A DNA stretch of 64,000 nucleotides from Clostridiales bacterium (GTDB taxonomy: Bacteria > Bacillota > Clostridia > Clostridiales > Clostridiaceae). Positions 25,897 through 34,916 of the stretch are shown here, one piece after another. The position numbers and the translations under genes are program-made. Every line of letters starts with the position of its first letter. Positions within the stretch are counted from its first letter, which is position 1. Where the stretch lies: the NCBI GenBank assembly GCA_012519845.1, contig JAAYPK010000089.1:1-64000 (forward strand). Direction: 5' to 3'. Under the pieces are notes generated by a model. The model did not search any database, was not told the origin of the DNA, and was given only the letters and a program-made list of their open reading frames with translations.

Positions 25897-27984
25897 ATGG
25901 ATCAAAACTTAGTAATAGTTGAGTCGCCCGCAAAAGCGAAGACTATAGAAAAATATCTTGGTAAAAATTATATTGTAGAAGCATCAATGGGACATGTTAG
26001 AGATTTGCCTAAAAGTAAATTAGGTGTTGACATAGAAGATAATTTTAATCCTAAATATATAACCATTAGAGGAAAAGGGGAATTAATTGACAAGCTAAGA
26101 AAAACAGCTAAAAAATGCAAAAAAGTATATCTTGCTACGGACCCTGACCGTGAAGGAGAAGCTATATCATGGCATTTAGCTAATATTCTTAAAATCCCAG
26201 AAGATAAGAAATGCAGAATTGTTTTTAATGAAATTACCAAAAGCGCCGTTAAAAATTCATTAAAAGAAGCTAGGCAAATAAAAATCAATTTAGTTAATGC
26301 GCAGCAAGCAAGAAGAATATTAGATAGATTAGTTGGATATGAAATTAGTCCTATTCTATGGAAAAATGTTAAATGGGGATTAAGTGCAGGGAGAGTTCAA
26401 TCAGTAGCATTAAAGTTAATTTGTGATAGAGAAAACGAAATAAAAGCATTTGTTCCTAAAGAATATTGGACTATTGATTCTACTATAAAAAAAGATAAGA
26501 AAAAGTTTTCAATAAAACTAATTAATAAAAATGGTAAAAAACTTGAGATATTAAATGAAGAAGAAGCAGATAAAATAGTAGAAGAAATTAAACAAGGTGA
26601 ATTTAAGGTTAAATCAATTAATGCTGGTAAGAAAAATAGAAATCCACTACCACCATTTACAACAAGTACACTTCAACAAGAAGCAGGTAAAAAGTTAAAC
26701 TTTATAACTAAAAAAACAATGTCAGTTGCGCAAGTATTGTATGAAGGGGTTGAAGTAAAAGGCTTTGGTACTGTTGGTTTAATTACTTATATGAGAACAG
26801 ATTCAGTAAGAATTTCTGATGAGGCTCAAAATTCGGCTTTAAAATTTATCGAAGATACCTACGGGAAAAAATACCTTCCAGAAAGTAAAAGAGTTTATAA
26901 AGGTAAAAAGAATATACAAGATGCTCATGAAGCAATAAGACCAACAATAATAGAAATTACACCAGAAATAGCAAAAGCTAATTTAACACCTGAGCAATAC
27001 AAACTATACAGTTTAATTTGGAAAAGATTTATGGCAAGTCAAATGGCTTCATGTATATTAAATACAAATTCTATAGAAATAATAAATGGTGAATATACAT
27101 TCAAAGCATCAGGATCTATAGTTGATTTTGATGGATTTATGAAATTATATGAATATAATAATGAAGAAGAAGAAAATGAAGGTATCCTTCCAAAACTTGA
27201 GGAAGGTGAGATATTAAAAGATTATACTGTAGAAGGAACACAACATTTCACCATGCCACCAGCTAGATTCACTGAGGCATCATTTGTAAAGCTTATGGAG
27301 GAAAAAGGAATAGGTAGACCAAGTACGTATGTACCAACTATTTCAACTATTATAAGCAGAAATTATGTAGTAAGAGAAAAGAAAAACCTTATTCCGACGG
27401 AACTTGGATTTATAGTGAATAATATAGTAAGTGAATATTTTAAACAGATAGTAGATGTTGATTTCACAGCAGAAATGGAAAAAAATCTAGACCATATTGA
27501 AGAAGGAACAGAAGAATGGACTCAAGTAGTAGCTGAGTTCTTTGGGCCATTAAAAATTGCAATTGATAAAGCAGAAAAAGAAATATCAAAGGTTGTAATT
27601 GAAGATGAGGTAAGTGATGTTCCTTGTGATAAATGTGGAAGAATGATGGTAATAAAAAGAGGAAGGTATGGTAAGTTTTTAGCATGTCCTGGCTATCCTG
27701 AGTGTAAAAATGCAAAGCCAATTGTAGAAGAATTAGATGTACCTTGTCCTGAATGTGGTAAAAAAATAGTTGCGAAAAAAAGCAAAAGAGGCAAAAAGTT
27801 TTTTGGATGTTCAGGTTATCCTGATTGTAAATTTGTCAGTTGGAATGAACCAGTAAATGAAAAATGTCCAGAATGTAAAAGTTATATGGTTAAAAAATTC
27901 TCAAAAAAAGAGGGAGAATATATTCAATGTTCTAATAAAGAATGTGGATATAAAAAGGTTTTGCCCAAAGATGACAAAAAATGA
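25897..27984 (+). CDS. topA: DNA topoisomerase I
   Basis: Type IA topoisomerase that relaxes negative supercoils. 695 residues: TOPRIM domain (LVIVESPAKAKTIEKYL..., DPDREGEAISWHLA), catalytic Tyr298 in ITYMRTDSVRIS, IGRPSTYVPTIS, and three C-terminal four-Cys zinc ribbons (about 577-690), each of the CxxC-C-C type. ATG after AAGGAG. It follows dprA as in Bacillus. Confidence 0.97.
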   Translation: MDQNLVIVESPAKAKTIEKYLGKNYIVEASMGHVRDLPKSKLGVDIEDNFNPKYITIRGKGELIDKLRKTAKKCKKVYLATDPDREGEAISWHLANILKIPEDKKCRIVFNEITKSAVKNSLKEARQIKINLVNAQQARRILDRLVGYEISPILWKNVKWGLSAGRVQSVALKLICDRENEIKAFVPKEYWTIDSTIKKDKKKFSIKLINKNGKKLEILNEEEADKIVEEIKQGEFKVKSINAGKKNRNPLPPFTTSTLQQEAGKKLNFITKKTMSVAQVLYEGVEVKGFGTVGLITYMRTDSVRISDEAQNSALKFIEDTYGKKYLPESKRVYKGKKNIQDAHEAIRPTIIEITPEIAKANLTPEQYKLYSLIWKRFMASQMASCILNTNSIEIINGEYTFKASGSIVDFDGFMKLYEYNNEEEENEGILPKLEEGEILKDYTVEGTQHFTMPPARFTEASFVKLMEEKGIGRPSTYVPTISTIISRNYVVREKKNLIPTELGFIVNNIVSEYFKQIVDVDFTAEMEKNLDHIEEGTEEWTQVVAEFFGPLKIAIDKAEKEISKVVIEDEVSDVPCDKCGRMMVIKRGRYGKFLACPGYPECKNAKPIVEELDVPCPECGKKIVAKKSKRGKKFFGCSGYPDCKFVSWNEPVNEKCPECKSYMVKKFSKKEGEYIQCSNKECGYKKVLPKDDKK

Positions 27985-27988
27985 TAAA

Positions 27989-28015
27989 TTGACATTTGTC
28001 GAATATAGATAAAAT
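27989..28015 (+). promoter_or_regulatory. Spo0A-box-like site upstream of codY
   Basis: TTGTCGAA (27996-28003) contains TGTCGAA, the consensus 0A box, two bases after a consensus -35 TTGACA (27989-27994); a TAAAAT lies at 28010-28015 with a short 15-base spacer. This suggests a Spo0A-influenced promoter between topA and codY. One site read by eye is weak evidence. Confidence 0.35.
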
Positions 28016-28133
28016 AATGTTGAAATAAGCCTCTTGATATGATATTATTACAATATATTAATTGTTTAGAATTTTTATACAATTTTGAATTTTTAAATTA
28101 TTGTTTTAATATAATATTGAAGGGGGGACGTAT

Positions 28134-28910
28134 ATGACATCACTATTAAATAAAACAAGAATGCTAAACAAAATACTTCAAAAATCTGGAACAGAACCAC
28201 TAGCTTTTGAGGATATTTGTAAATTGTTATGCAATGTTTTAAATTGTAATGTTTATATTGCAAGTAGAAAAGGAAAGATATTAGGTTATTCATTCGCAGA
28301 AGATTTTGAATGTGATGTAATGAAAAAGAAGGTAATTGAAGATAAAAGATTTCCAACTGAATATAATGATAAATTAATAGGGATGACAGAAACTATTTCA
28401 AATTCAACAAAATGTGGTGATTGTGTTTTTGAAGGTGAAGGTAGTTGTATAATGAAGGGGAAACTCACAACAATCGTCCCAATAATAGGAAACAGAGAAA
28501 GACTAGGAACATTAATTCTTGCAAGATTTAACAAACCCTTTGTTGATGATGATTTAGTACTTGTTGAATATAGTGCTACAATTGTAGGAATGGAAGTTTT
28601 AAGGGCAAAACAAGTGGAACTTGAAGAAGAGACTAGAAAAAAGGCAGTTGTACAATTAGCAATAGGTACTCTTTCATATTCTGAACTTGAAGCAGTTGAA
28701 CACATATTTGATCAGTTAAATGGAACAGAAGGCTTATTAGTAGCGTCTAAAATTGCTGATAAAGTGGGAATTACTAGAAGTGTAATAGTAAATGCATTAA
28801 GGAAATTTGAAAGTGCAGGAGTAATTGAATCAAGGTCCCTAGGTATGAAAGGAACACATATTAGGATATTAAATGATAAATTACTTGAAGAATTAAAAAA
28901 GATTAAATAA
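28134..28910 (+). CDS. codY: GTP- and branched-chain amino acid-sensing repressor CodY
   Basis: Global nutritional regulator of low-GC Gram-positives; binds DNA when GTP and Ile/Leu/Val are plentiful. 258 residues: N-terminal GAF domain (about 1-155; [19 protein letters not shown]), then a linker and winged helix with the recognition region [40 protein letters not shown] (about 203-245). AGGGGGG precedes the ATG. Its presence excludes most non-Firmicutes. It stands alone, with a terminator after it. Confidence 0.97.
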   Translation: MTSLLNKTRMLNKILQKSGTEPLAFEDICKLLCNVLNCNVYIASRKGKILGYSFAEDFECDVMKKKVIEDKRFPTEYNDKLIGMTETISNSTKCGDCVFEGEGSCIMKGKLTTIVPIIGNRERLGTLILARFNKPFVDDDLVLVEYSATIVGMEVLRAKQVELEEETRKKAVVQLAIGTLSYSELEAVEHIFDQLNGTEGLLVASKIADKVGITRSVIVNALRKFESAGVIESRSLGMKGTHIRILNDKLLEELKKIK

Positions 28911-28918
28911 AATAATAG

Positions 28919-28965
28919 AGGCTATGGCATAATGATAAGAAAATAACTTGCCATAGCTTTTATTT
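28919..28965 (+). terminator. Terminator after codY
   Basis: GCTATGGCA (28921-28929) pairs with TGCCATAGC (28949-28957), extended by two outer pairs, followed by TTTTATTT. The loop is 19 bases. Confidence 0.75.
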
Positions 28966-28985
28966 AATTTAAAATTAAAAAATAG

Positions 28986-29014
28986 TTGATAGTGATAAAT
29001 ACCTATGTTATACT
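28986..29014 (+). promoter_or_regulatory. Promoter for rpsB
   Basis: TTGATA (28986-28991), 17 bases, TATACT (29009-29014). It starts a leader of about 100 bases. Confidence 0.7.
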
Positions 29015-29024
29015 ATCTTAGGTA

Positions 29025-29108
29025 ATAAAATACGCACATTATCTTATGATGTGTCTGGTGCCATTAATTTGGTAAGCACATAATGAAAGATAGTGGAGGA
29101 AAAAACCA
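29025..29108 (+). ncRNA. Structured rpsB 5' leader (candidate)
   Basis: The untranslated leader of rpsB contains a short hairpin (CACAT...ATGTG near 29035-29053), a GGTGCC...GGTAAGC segment and CACATAATG, which repeats the complement of the first hairpin, so alternative pairings are possible. No family is confidently recognised; autogenous control by S2 would be the obvious hypothesis. Confidence 0.3.
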
Positions 29109-29120
29109 GGAGGTAAGAAA

Positions 29121-29822
29121 ATGGCAGTTATATCAATGAAACAATTATTAGAAGCAGGTGTTCACTTTGGACATCAAACAAGAAGATGGAATCCTAAGAT
29201 GGCTCCATATATCTTTACAGAAAGAAATGGTATCTATATAATAGACCTTCAAAAAACTGTAAAGAAAGCTGAAGAAGCTTATGAATTTATAAAGAGTGTT
29301 GCAGCAGAAGGAAAAGATATTCTTTTTGTAGGTACTAAAAAACAAGCTCAAGAAGCTATCCAAGAAGAAGCAGAAAGATCAAGCATGCACTTTGTAAATA
29401 ACAGATGGTTAGGTGGAATGTTAACTAACTTTGAAACAATTAAAACAAGAATTAAGAGATTAGAAGATCTTCAAAAGATGGAAGAAGACGGAACTTTTGA
29501 AGTTTTACCAAAGAAAGAAGTTATTAAATTAAAAGGTGAAATGGAAAAACTTGAAAAGAACCTAGGTGGAATCAGAAACTTAGATGCAAGTAATGTTGGA
29601 GCTATGTTTGTAGTTGATCCAAGAAAAGAAAAGAATGCAATTTCAGAAGCTAAAATATTAGGAATTCCAGTAGTAGCTATAGTTGACACTAACTGTGATC
29701 CAGAAGAAGTTGATTATGTAATTCCAGGTAATGATGATGCTATAAGAGCTGTTAAATTAATTACAGCAAGAATGGCTGATGGAATTATTGAAGCTAGACA
29801 AGGTGAAGAAATAGCTGAATAA
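29121..29822 (+). CDS. rpsB: 30S ribosomal protein S2
   Basis: 233 residues. [59 protein letters not shown] and [22 protein letters not shown] are diagnostic. CAGGAGG precedes the ATG. First gene of rpsB-tsf-pyrH-frr-uppS-cdsA, the conserved bacterial order. Confidence 0.98.
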   Translation: MAVISMKQLLEAGVHFGHQTRRWNPKMAPYIFTERNGIYIIDLQKTVKKAEEAYEFIKSVAAEGKDILFVGTKKQAQEAIQEEAERSSMHFVNNRWLGGMLTNFETIKTRIKRLEDLQKMEEDGTFEVLPKKEVIKLKGEMEKLEKNLGGIRNLDASNVGAMFVVDPRKEKNAISEAKILGIPVVAIVDTNCDPEEVDYVIPGNDDAIRAVKLITARMADGIIEARQGEEIAE

Positions 29823-29837
29823 TTGATTTTAAAGAGT

Positions 29838-29873
29838 AAAAGATAGATGGAGAACTCTTCATTTATCTTTTTA
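29838..29873 (+). terminator. Terminator between rpsB and tsf
   Basis: AAAAGATAGATGGAG (29838-29852) pairs with the complementary arm at 29857-29871 (two G-T wobbles) around AACT, followed by TTATG. A partial terminator here would let S2 exceed EF-Ts. Confidence 0.65.
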
Positions 29874-29931
29874 TGAGATAAAATTATAAAAATAGAATAC
29901 TAACTTATGAAATCAAGGAGGAATTAAAAAT

Positions 29932-30843
29932 ATGATAACTGCACAATCAGTTAAAGAACTAAGAGAAAGAACTGGCGCAGGAATGATGGACTGCAAAAAG
30001 GCTTTAACAAAGACTGAAGGAGATATTGAAAAAGCAATTGAATTCTTAAGAGAAAAAGGATTAGCAGCAGCAGCTAAAAAAGCTGGAAGAGTTGCAGCAG
30101 AAGGTCTTGTAAAGACTGTAGTATCAGATGATAAAAAGAGAGCAGCAATAGTTGAAGTTAACTGTGAAACAGATTTCGTTGCAGCTAATGACCAATTTAT
30201 CGGATTTGTTGATAAGTTAGCAAAATTAGTATTAGATACAGATGTTAATACTGTAGAAGAATTATCAGAAGTGAAATTTGACGGAGATAAGACTGTAAAA
30301 GAATCAATTACTGAATTAATAGCAACATTAGGTGAAAATATGACAGTAAGAAGATTTAAGAAATTTGCAGTAAATAACGGAGTAGTTCAATCTTACATTC
30401 ACGGTGGAGGAAGAATCGGAGTTGTAGTTGAAGTTACTTGTGATACTGAATCAGATGTGTTAGCTGAAGTTGCTAAAGAATTATGTATGCAAGTTGCAGC
30501 AGCAAATCCTTTATTCTTAAGTGAAGCTGATGTTGATCAAGAAGCAATTGAAAAAGAAAGAGAAATATATAGAGTTCAAGCTTTAAATGAAGGTAAGCCA
30601 GAAAAGATCGTTGAAAAAATGGTAGATGGTAGAATAAAGAAATACTATAAAGAAGTATGTTTATTAGATCAACAATGGGTTAAAGACGGAGATAAATCAA
30701 TATCTAAGTTTATAGATGAAAAATCTAAAGAAGTTGGTTCTCCTATTACTGTAACTTCTTTTGTTAGATTCGAAAGAGGCGAAGGAATCGAAAAAGTTGT
30801 TGAAGATTTCGCAGCTGAAGTTGCTAAGCAAATGGGTAAATAG
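29932..30843 (+). CDS. tsf: Translation elongation factor Ts
   Basis: Guanine nucleotide exchange factor for EF-Tu. 303 residues: UBA-like N-terminus ([19 protein letters not shown]), [14 protein letters not shown], and the dimerisation part with [21 protein letters not shown] precedes the ATG. It is separated from rpsB by a hairpin and followed by its own strong terminator. Confidence 0.98.
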   Translation: MITAQSVKELRERTGAGMMDCKKALTKTEGDIEKAIEFLREKGLAAAAKKAGRVAAEGLVKTVVSDDKKRAAIVEVNCETDFVAANDQFIGFVDKLAKLVLDTDVNTVEELSEVKFDGDKTVKESITELIATLGENMTVRRFKKFAVNNGVVQSYIHGGGRIGVVVEVTCDTESDVLAEVAKELCMQVAAANPLFLSEADVDQEAIEKEREIYRVQALNEGKPEKIVEKMVDGRIKKYYKEVCLLDQQWVKDGDKSISKFIDEKSKEVGSPITVTSFVRFERGEGIEKVVEDFAAEVAKQMGK

Positions 30844-30848
30844 CATTT

Positions 30849-30877
30849 AAGAGAACACTAAGTGTTCTCTTTTTTTA
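30849..30877 (+). terminator. Terminator after tsf
   Basis: AGAGAACAC (30850-30858) pairs with GTGTTCTCT (30862-30870) around TAA, followed by seven T. Confidence 0.92.
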
Positions 30878-30910
30878 GAGGCATATTAATTATAATTATG
30901 GAGGTATATC

Positions 30911-31624
30911 ATGACTAAATGCAAGTATAAAAGAGTAATGTTAAAATTATCAGGAGAAGCATTAGCAGGTGAAAATGGATTTGGATTAGATTTTAATGTT
31001 GCTAAAAAGATAGCACTAGAAATAAAAGAGTTGGTGAATCTAGGTGTTGAAGTAGGTGCTGTAGTTGGTGGCGGAAACATATGGAGAGGCAGAAGTGGTG
31101 AAGGAATGGACAGAACTACTGCTGATTACATGGGAATGCTTGCAACATGTATTAATGCATTAGCACTTCAAGATTCTTTAGAACAAGTAGGAGTTATGAC
31201 TAGGGTACAAACTGCCATAGAAATGAAGGAAGTAGCAGAACCATTTATTAGAAGAAGAGCAATGAGACATTTAGAAAAAGGAAGAGTTGTTATATTTGCA
31301 GCTGGAACAGGTAATCCATATTTTTCAACTGATACAACTGCAGCTTTAAGAGCAGCTGAAATTGAAGCTGAAGTGATTTTACTTGCTAAGAAGGTTGACG
31401 GAGTATACGATAAGGATCCTCATATTTATAAGGATGCAAAAAAATATGATAAATTATCATACATAGAAGTATTAGATAAGGGATTACAAGTAATGGATTC
31501 AACTGCTACATCCCTTTGCATGGATAATAATATTCCTATACTAGTTTTTGGCTTAGATGATACTTCTAATATTAGAAGAGTAATGGCAGGAGAGGAAATA
31601 GGGACATTAGTGTCAAGAAATTAG
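30911..31624 (+). CDS. pyrH: Uridylate kinase
   Basis: Phosphorylates UMP to UDP, feeding RNA and cell-wall sugar nucleotides. 237 residues of the amino-acid-kinase fold: [69 protein letters not shown] and [17 protein letters not shown] precedes the ATG. It is coupled to frr 11 bases downstream. Confidence 0.97.
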   Translation: MTKCKYKRVMLKLSGEALAGENGFGLDFNVAKKIALEIKELVNLGVEVGAVVGGGNIWRGRSGEGMDRTTADYMGMLATCINALALQDSLEQVGVMTRVQTAIEMKEVAEPFIRRRAMRHLEKGRVVIFAAGTGNPYFSTDTTAALRAAEIEAEVILLAKKVDGVYDKDPHIYKDAKKYDKLSYIEVLDKGLQVMDSTATSLCMDNNIPILVFGLDDTSNIRRVMAGEEIGTLVSRN

Positions 31625-31635
31625 GAGGTAATGAT

Positions 31636-32190
31636 ATGAAGGACATAATTAAAAATTCTGATGAAAAAATGAATAAGACAATTTCTAAATTAAAATCTGA
31701 TTTATCTACAATGAAAGCAGGTAGAGCTAATCCAACAATGCTTGATAGAATTCAAGTTGATTATTATGGAAGTTTATGCCCTTTAACACAAGTTGCTAAT
31801 GTATCAGCACCAGAACCAAGAGTATTATTAATTACACCTTGGGAAAAAACTATATTAAAAGATATAGAAAAAGCTATATTAAAATCTGACTTAGGGTTAA
31901 ATCCTTCAAATGATGGAAATGTAATTAGATTAATAGTTCCAGAACTAACTGAAGAAACTAGAAAAGCATTAGTGAAGAATGTAAAAAAAGTTGGAGAAGA
32001 ATCTAAAGTTGCAATACGTTCTATTCGTAGAGATGCAAATGATAAGATAAAGGCATTAAAAAAAGAATCAGATTTATCAGAAGATGAAATTAAAAAAGGT
32101 GAAGATGAAATTCAAAAGAAAACTGATAAGTTTGTAAAGGAAATAGATGAAATAGTTAATGCTAAGGAAAAGGAAATATTATCTATATAG
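31636..32190 (+). CDS. frr: Ribosome recycling factor
   Basis: Splits post-termination ribosomes with EF-G. 184 residues; LKSDLSTMKAGRANPTMLDRIQVDYYGS, APEPRVLLITPWEK, DLGLNPSNDGNVIRLIVPELTEETRK and VAIRSIRRDANDKIK are diagnostic. TAGGAGGT precedes the ATG. Its stop codon lies in the 5' arm of a perfect hairpin. Confidence 0.98.
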   Translation: MKDIIKNSDEKMNKTISKLKSDLSTMKAGRANPTMLDRIQVDYYGSLCPLTQVANVSAPEPRVLLITPWEKTILKDIEKAILKSDLGLNPSNDGNVIRLIVPELTEETRKALVKNVKKVGEESKVAIRSIRRDANDKIKALKKESDLSEDEIKKGEDEIQKKTDKFVKEIDEIVNAKEKEILSI

Positions 32191-32217
32191 AAAGATTATA
32201 AATAATCTTTCTATATA
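32184..32217 (+). repeat. Perfect 16-bp inverted repeat at the frr-uppS junction
   Basis: TATATAGAAAGATTAT (32184-32199) and its exact complement (32202-32217) are separated by AA. It includes the frr stop codon and ends eight bases before the uppS ribosome binding site. There is no U-run, so it is more likely an mRNA processing or stability element than an efficient terminator. Confidence 0.7.
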
Positions 32218-32237
32218 TTAATTTGGAGGGGCTAACT

Positions 32238-33014
32238 TTGCTTAGAATATTTAGGAAAAAAAAGTTAGATATAGAGGATGAAAATAGTAATTATGAATTA
32301 GATATGAATAATATACCTAGACATGTTGCTATTATTATGGACGGAAATGGGCGATGGGCTAAATCAAGAAATCTTCCAAGAACTATGGGACATAAAGCTG
32401 GAGTTGAAGCAATTATTGATATTCTTAAAGAAGCAGATAGATTAGGAATAAAATATATAACTTTATATGCTTTTTCTACAGAAAATTGGAAAAGACCTAA
32501 AGATGAAGTTAATGCTATAATGAAACTTTTAGTACAATACTTAAAACTTGAAATTGATGAAATGGAAAGAAATGGTGTTGTAATTAAAGTAATTGGGGAT
32601 ATAAGTAAATTGCCAACAGAATGTATTCAAGAAATTGAGAAAGCCTCAGAAAGAACTAAGAATAATACCGGTGTAATTATGAATATTGCTCTTAATTATG
32701 GAGGTAGAGATGAAATAGTTAGAGCTGTTAAAAAAATAATTAAAGATAAAGAAGAGGGGAAAATTTCTATAGACTCTATAGATGAAGATTTATTTTCAAA
32801 TTATTTGTATACAAATTATATGCCAGATCCAGATATAATAATAAGACCATCAGGGGAGCAACGATTAAGTAATTTCTTACTTTGGCAATGTGCATATTCA
32901 GAATTTTGGTATTCAAATATTAACTGGCCAGATTTCTCTCCAAAAGATCTTAGAAGAGCGATATATGATTATCAAAAACGTAATAGACGTTTTGGTGGCA
33001 TAAAAAGTAAATAG
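32238..33014 (+). CDS. uppS: Undecaprenyl diphosphate synthase (isoprenyl transferase)
   Basis: Cis-prenyltransferase making the C55 lipid carrier for peptidoglycan. 258 residues: HVAIIMDGNGRWAKSRNLPRTMGHKAG (catalytic Asp), YAFSTENWKRP, MNIALNYGGRDEI, and IIRPSGEQRLSNFLLWQCAYSEFW. The TTG at 32238 follows GGAGGGG by seven bases. A 20-residue charged N-terminal extension is present. It is followed by cdsA. Confidence 0.96.
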   Translation: MLRIFRKKKLDIEDENSNYELDMNNIPRHVAIIMDGNGRWAKSRNLPRTMGHKAGVEAIIDILKEADRLGIKYITLYAFSTENWKRPKDEVNAIMKLLVQYLKLEIDEMERNGVVIKVIGDISKLPTECIQEIEKASERTKNNTGVIMNIALNYGGRDEIVRAVKKIIKDKEEGKISIDSIDEDLFSNYLYTNYMPDPDIIIRPSGEQRLSNFLLWQCAYSEFWYSNINWPDFSPKDLRRAIYDYQKRNRRFGGIKSK

Positions 33015-33025
33015 AGGTGAATAAT

Positions 33026-33820
33026 TTGAAGATTAATAGCAGATATTTAGGAGCAGTTATTATTGCTCCTACTTTAATATTTTTATTTTTAGGTGGTATG
33101 CCATTAAAGATTTTTACTTTTCTATTATCTTTAGTAGGGATGCATGAATTTTATAGGGCGTTGAAGAAAAGTGACTTCTTGCCAATTGAATTTATAGGTT
33201 ATGCTTTATTAGTTGTTTATTATTTATTTAATAATGATTTAGAGAAACTTTCCATAATAATTATTATAGGAACTTTTCTTTTACTATTAGTACCAATAAT
33301 AGATTTGAAATATAATTTTGTTGGTGGTTGGTTAACCTTGCTTGGATTTATTTATGCTGGAGTTTTTATGAGCTTCATTTACTTGGTTTCAAATAAGGCT
33401 CAGGGTAATTTTTATGTCTGGCTTATATTTATTGGATCCTGGGTTACTGATAGCTGTGCATATTATGCAGGAAAATATTTAGGTAAGAATAAATTATGTC
33501 CTAAAATTAGTCCTAAAAAAACTGTTGAAGGATCAATTGGTGGTTTATTTGGAGCAGTAATAATTTGCGGTATATTTGGGATTGTTATTAATAATTATAT
33601 TTCAACATTTCCAATTTATCATTTCTTTATTATAGGTGGATTATGTGGTATATTTAGTCAGTTTGGAGATTTAGTAGCTTCATCTATAAAAAGATATGTA
33701 GATATAAAAGATTATGGGAATTTAATACCAGGACATGGTGGAATTTTAGATAGGTTTGATTCAATTCTTTTTTCTGGTGTTATTGTATTTTTTTATTTAA
33801 CATTTATAATAGGAATTTAA
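33026..33820 (+). CDS. cdsA: Phosphatidate cytidylyltransferase
   Basis: Makes CDP-diacylglycerol from phosphatidate and CTP. 264 residues with about seven membrane segments and the C-terminal CDS signature SQFGDLVASSIKRYVDIKDYGNLIPGHGGILDRFDS. The TTG at 33026 follows AGAGGTGA. Last gene of the rpsB operon series; a strong terminator follows, so dxr downstream is not simply co-transcribed. Confidence 0.96.
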   Translation: MKINSRYLGAVIIAPTLIFLFLGGMPLKIFTFLLSLVGMHEFYRALKKSDFLPIEFIGYALLVVYYLFNNDLEKLSIIIIIGTFLLLLVPIIDLKYNFVGGWLTLLGFIYAGVFMSFIYLVSNKAQGNFYVWLIFIGSWVTDSCAYYAGKYLGKNKLCPKISPKKTVEGSIGGLFGAVIICGIFGIVINNYISTFPIYHFFIIGGLCGIFSQFGDLVASSIKRYVDIKDYGNLIPGHGGILDRFDSILFSGVIVFFYLTFIIGI

Positions 33821-33831
33821 ATGAATTATAG

Positions 33832-33876
33832 AAGCTATCGCTTTATGGAGAAAAATCCATGAGTGATAGCTTTTAG
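33832..33876 (+). terminator. Terminator after cdsA
   Basis: AAGCTATCGCT (33832-33842) pairs with AGTGATAGCTT (33862-33872, one G-T), extended by an inner ATGGA/TCCAT stem, followed by TTAG. Clear hairpin ending the cdsA transcript. Confidence 0.8.
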
Positions 33877-33933
33877 TTATAGCAGTTATTTTTTAATCAT
33901 ATATTATAGAAATAATTATTTGCTAGAGGAAAA

Positions 33934-34905
33934 ATGGAGATAACAAAGAGGTATATGAAGTTAATTCAATTAATAACACTTTTTATAATAATGACCCTTA
34001 TTACTATAGGCATAAAATATTATTTTAAACCTTTACTTTTTATGATAATAGTTTATTTTTTATGTAATCCCATATTTATTTGGCTAATAAAGTTTAAAAT
34101 TCCAAGTAAGCTTGCCGGAACAATAAGCATTTTATTTGTAAATATTTTTATCATATTAGTTATTATTTATGCAGGAAATACAATTATTAAGCTTCTCTAC
34201 AGTGTGTACTTAAATAACATTGAATTTTTAGAAAAACAATTTATAAGCATTTATTCTACCTTTCAAGGAATAAGTAAATTAGGTTTAACAGAAAAAGTTT
34301 TTTCTTTATTGAAGGATGTGAATATTACTTCAAAAGCAATAAATACAGGAGAAAATTTCATATCTTATATTATTGGAAACATTGCAAGCTTTTTTATTTT
34401 AATAGATAAAAAATCAATTACTATATTATTAAAAAAAATATTGCCAAAGGAATTAATAGATAAAATTCTTATTAATAAGAAATATATAAAACAATTTATA
34501 TCTATTGAAATAAACTTAGTAATAATGTCAACTTTTATAACCTACTTAGGATTTAAAATTTTGAATATACCAAATGCTTTTGTTTTAGCAATTATTTGTG
34601 GAATTCTAGATGTATTACCTTACATCGGAACAATAATTGTATTTATTCCAATAATAATATACAATATTATAGTAAAAGATTATTTTTTAGTTTTTGGAAT
34701 AATATGCTTATATATCTTAATACAAGTTCTTAGAGAAATTCTAGAAGCTAATTTTTTAAGTGACAAGCTACAACTACATCCTTTACTAGTAATTTTATCA
34801 GTTTATATAGGAATAAAATTATTTGGATTTATAGGATTAATCGTTGGCCCTATGTATGGAATTTTAGCAAAGGATATAATCTTTAATGAAAAACTATCAC
34901 CTTAG
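33934..34905 (+). CDS. AI-2E family permease-like membrane protein
   Basis: 323 residues, mostly hydrophobic, with about seven to eight membrane segments. The C-terminal part has the family signature NIPNAFVLAIICGILDVLPYIGTIIVFIPI...LVILSVYIGIKLFGFIGLIVGPMYGILAKDI. Family members include YtvI, a putative exporter and TqsA; actual substrates are mostly unknown and Na+/H+ antiport has been reported for some. GAGGAAAA precedes the ATG. It sits between cdsA and dxr, genes that are normally adjacent, 11 bases before dxr. Confidence 0.85.
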   Translation: MEITKRYMKLIQLITLFIIMTLITIGIKYYFKPLLFMIIVYFLCNPIFIWLIKFKIPSKLAGTISILFVNIFIILVIIYAGNTIIKLLYSVYLNNIEFLEKQFISIYSTFQGISKLGLTEKVFSLLKDVNITSKAINTGENFISYIIGNIASFFILIDKKSITILLKKILPKELIDKILINKKYIKQFISIEINLVIMSTFITYLGFKILNIPNAFVLAIICGILDVLPYIGTIIVFIPIIIYNIIVKDYFLVFGIICLYILIQVLREILEANFLSDKLQLHPLLVILSVYIGIKLFGFIGLIVGPMYGILAKDIIFNEKLSP

Positions 34906-34916
34906 GAGGAGTCGTA

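Noticed and set aside
27464-27721. Minus-strand frame with His/Leu-rich sequence inside topA
   Set aside because: Shadow of the TopA zinc-ribbon region; no start signal.
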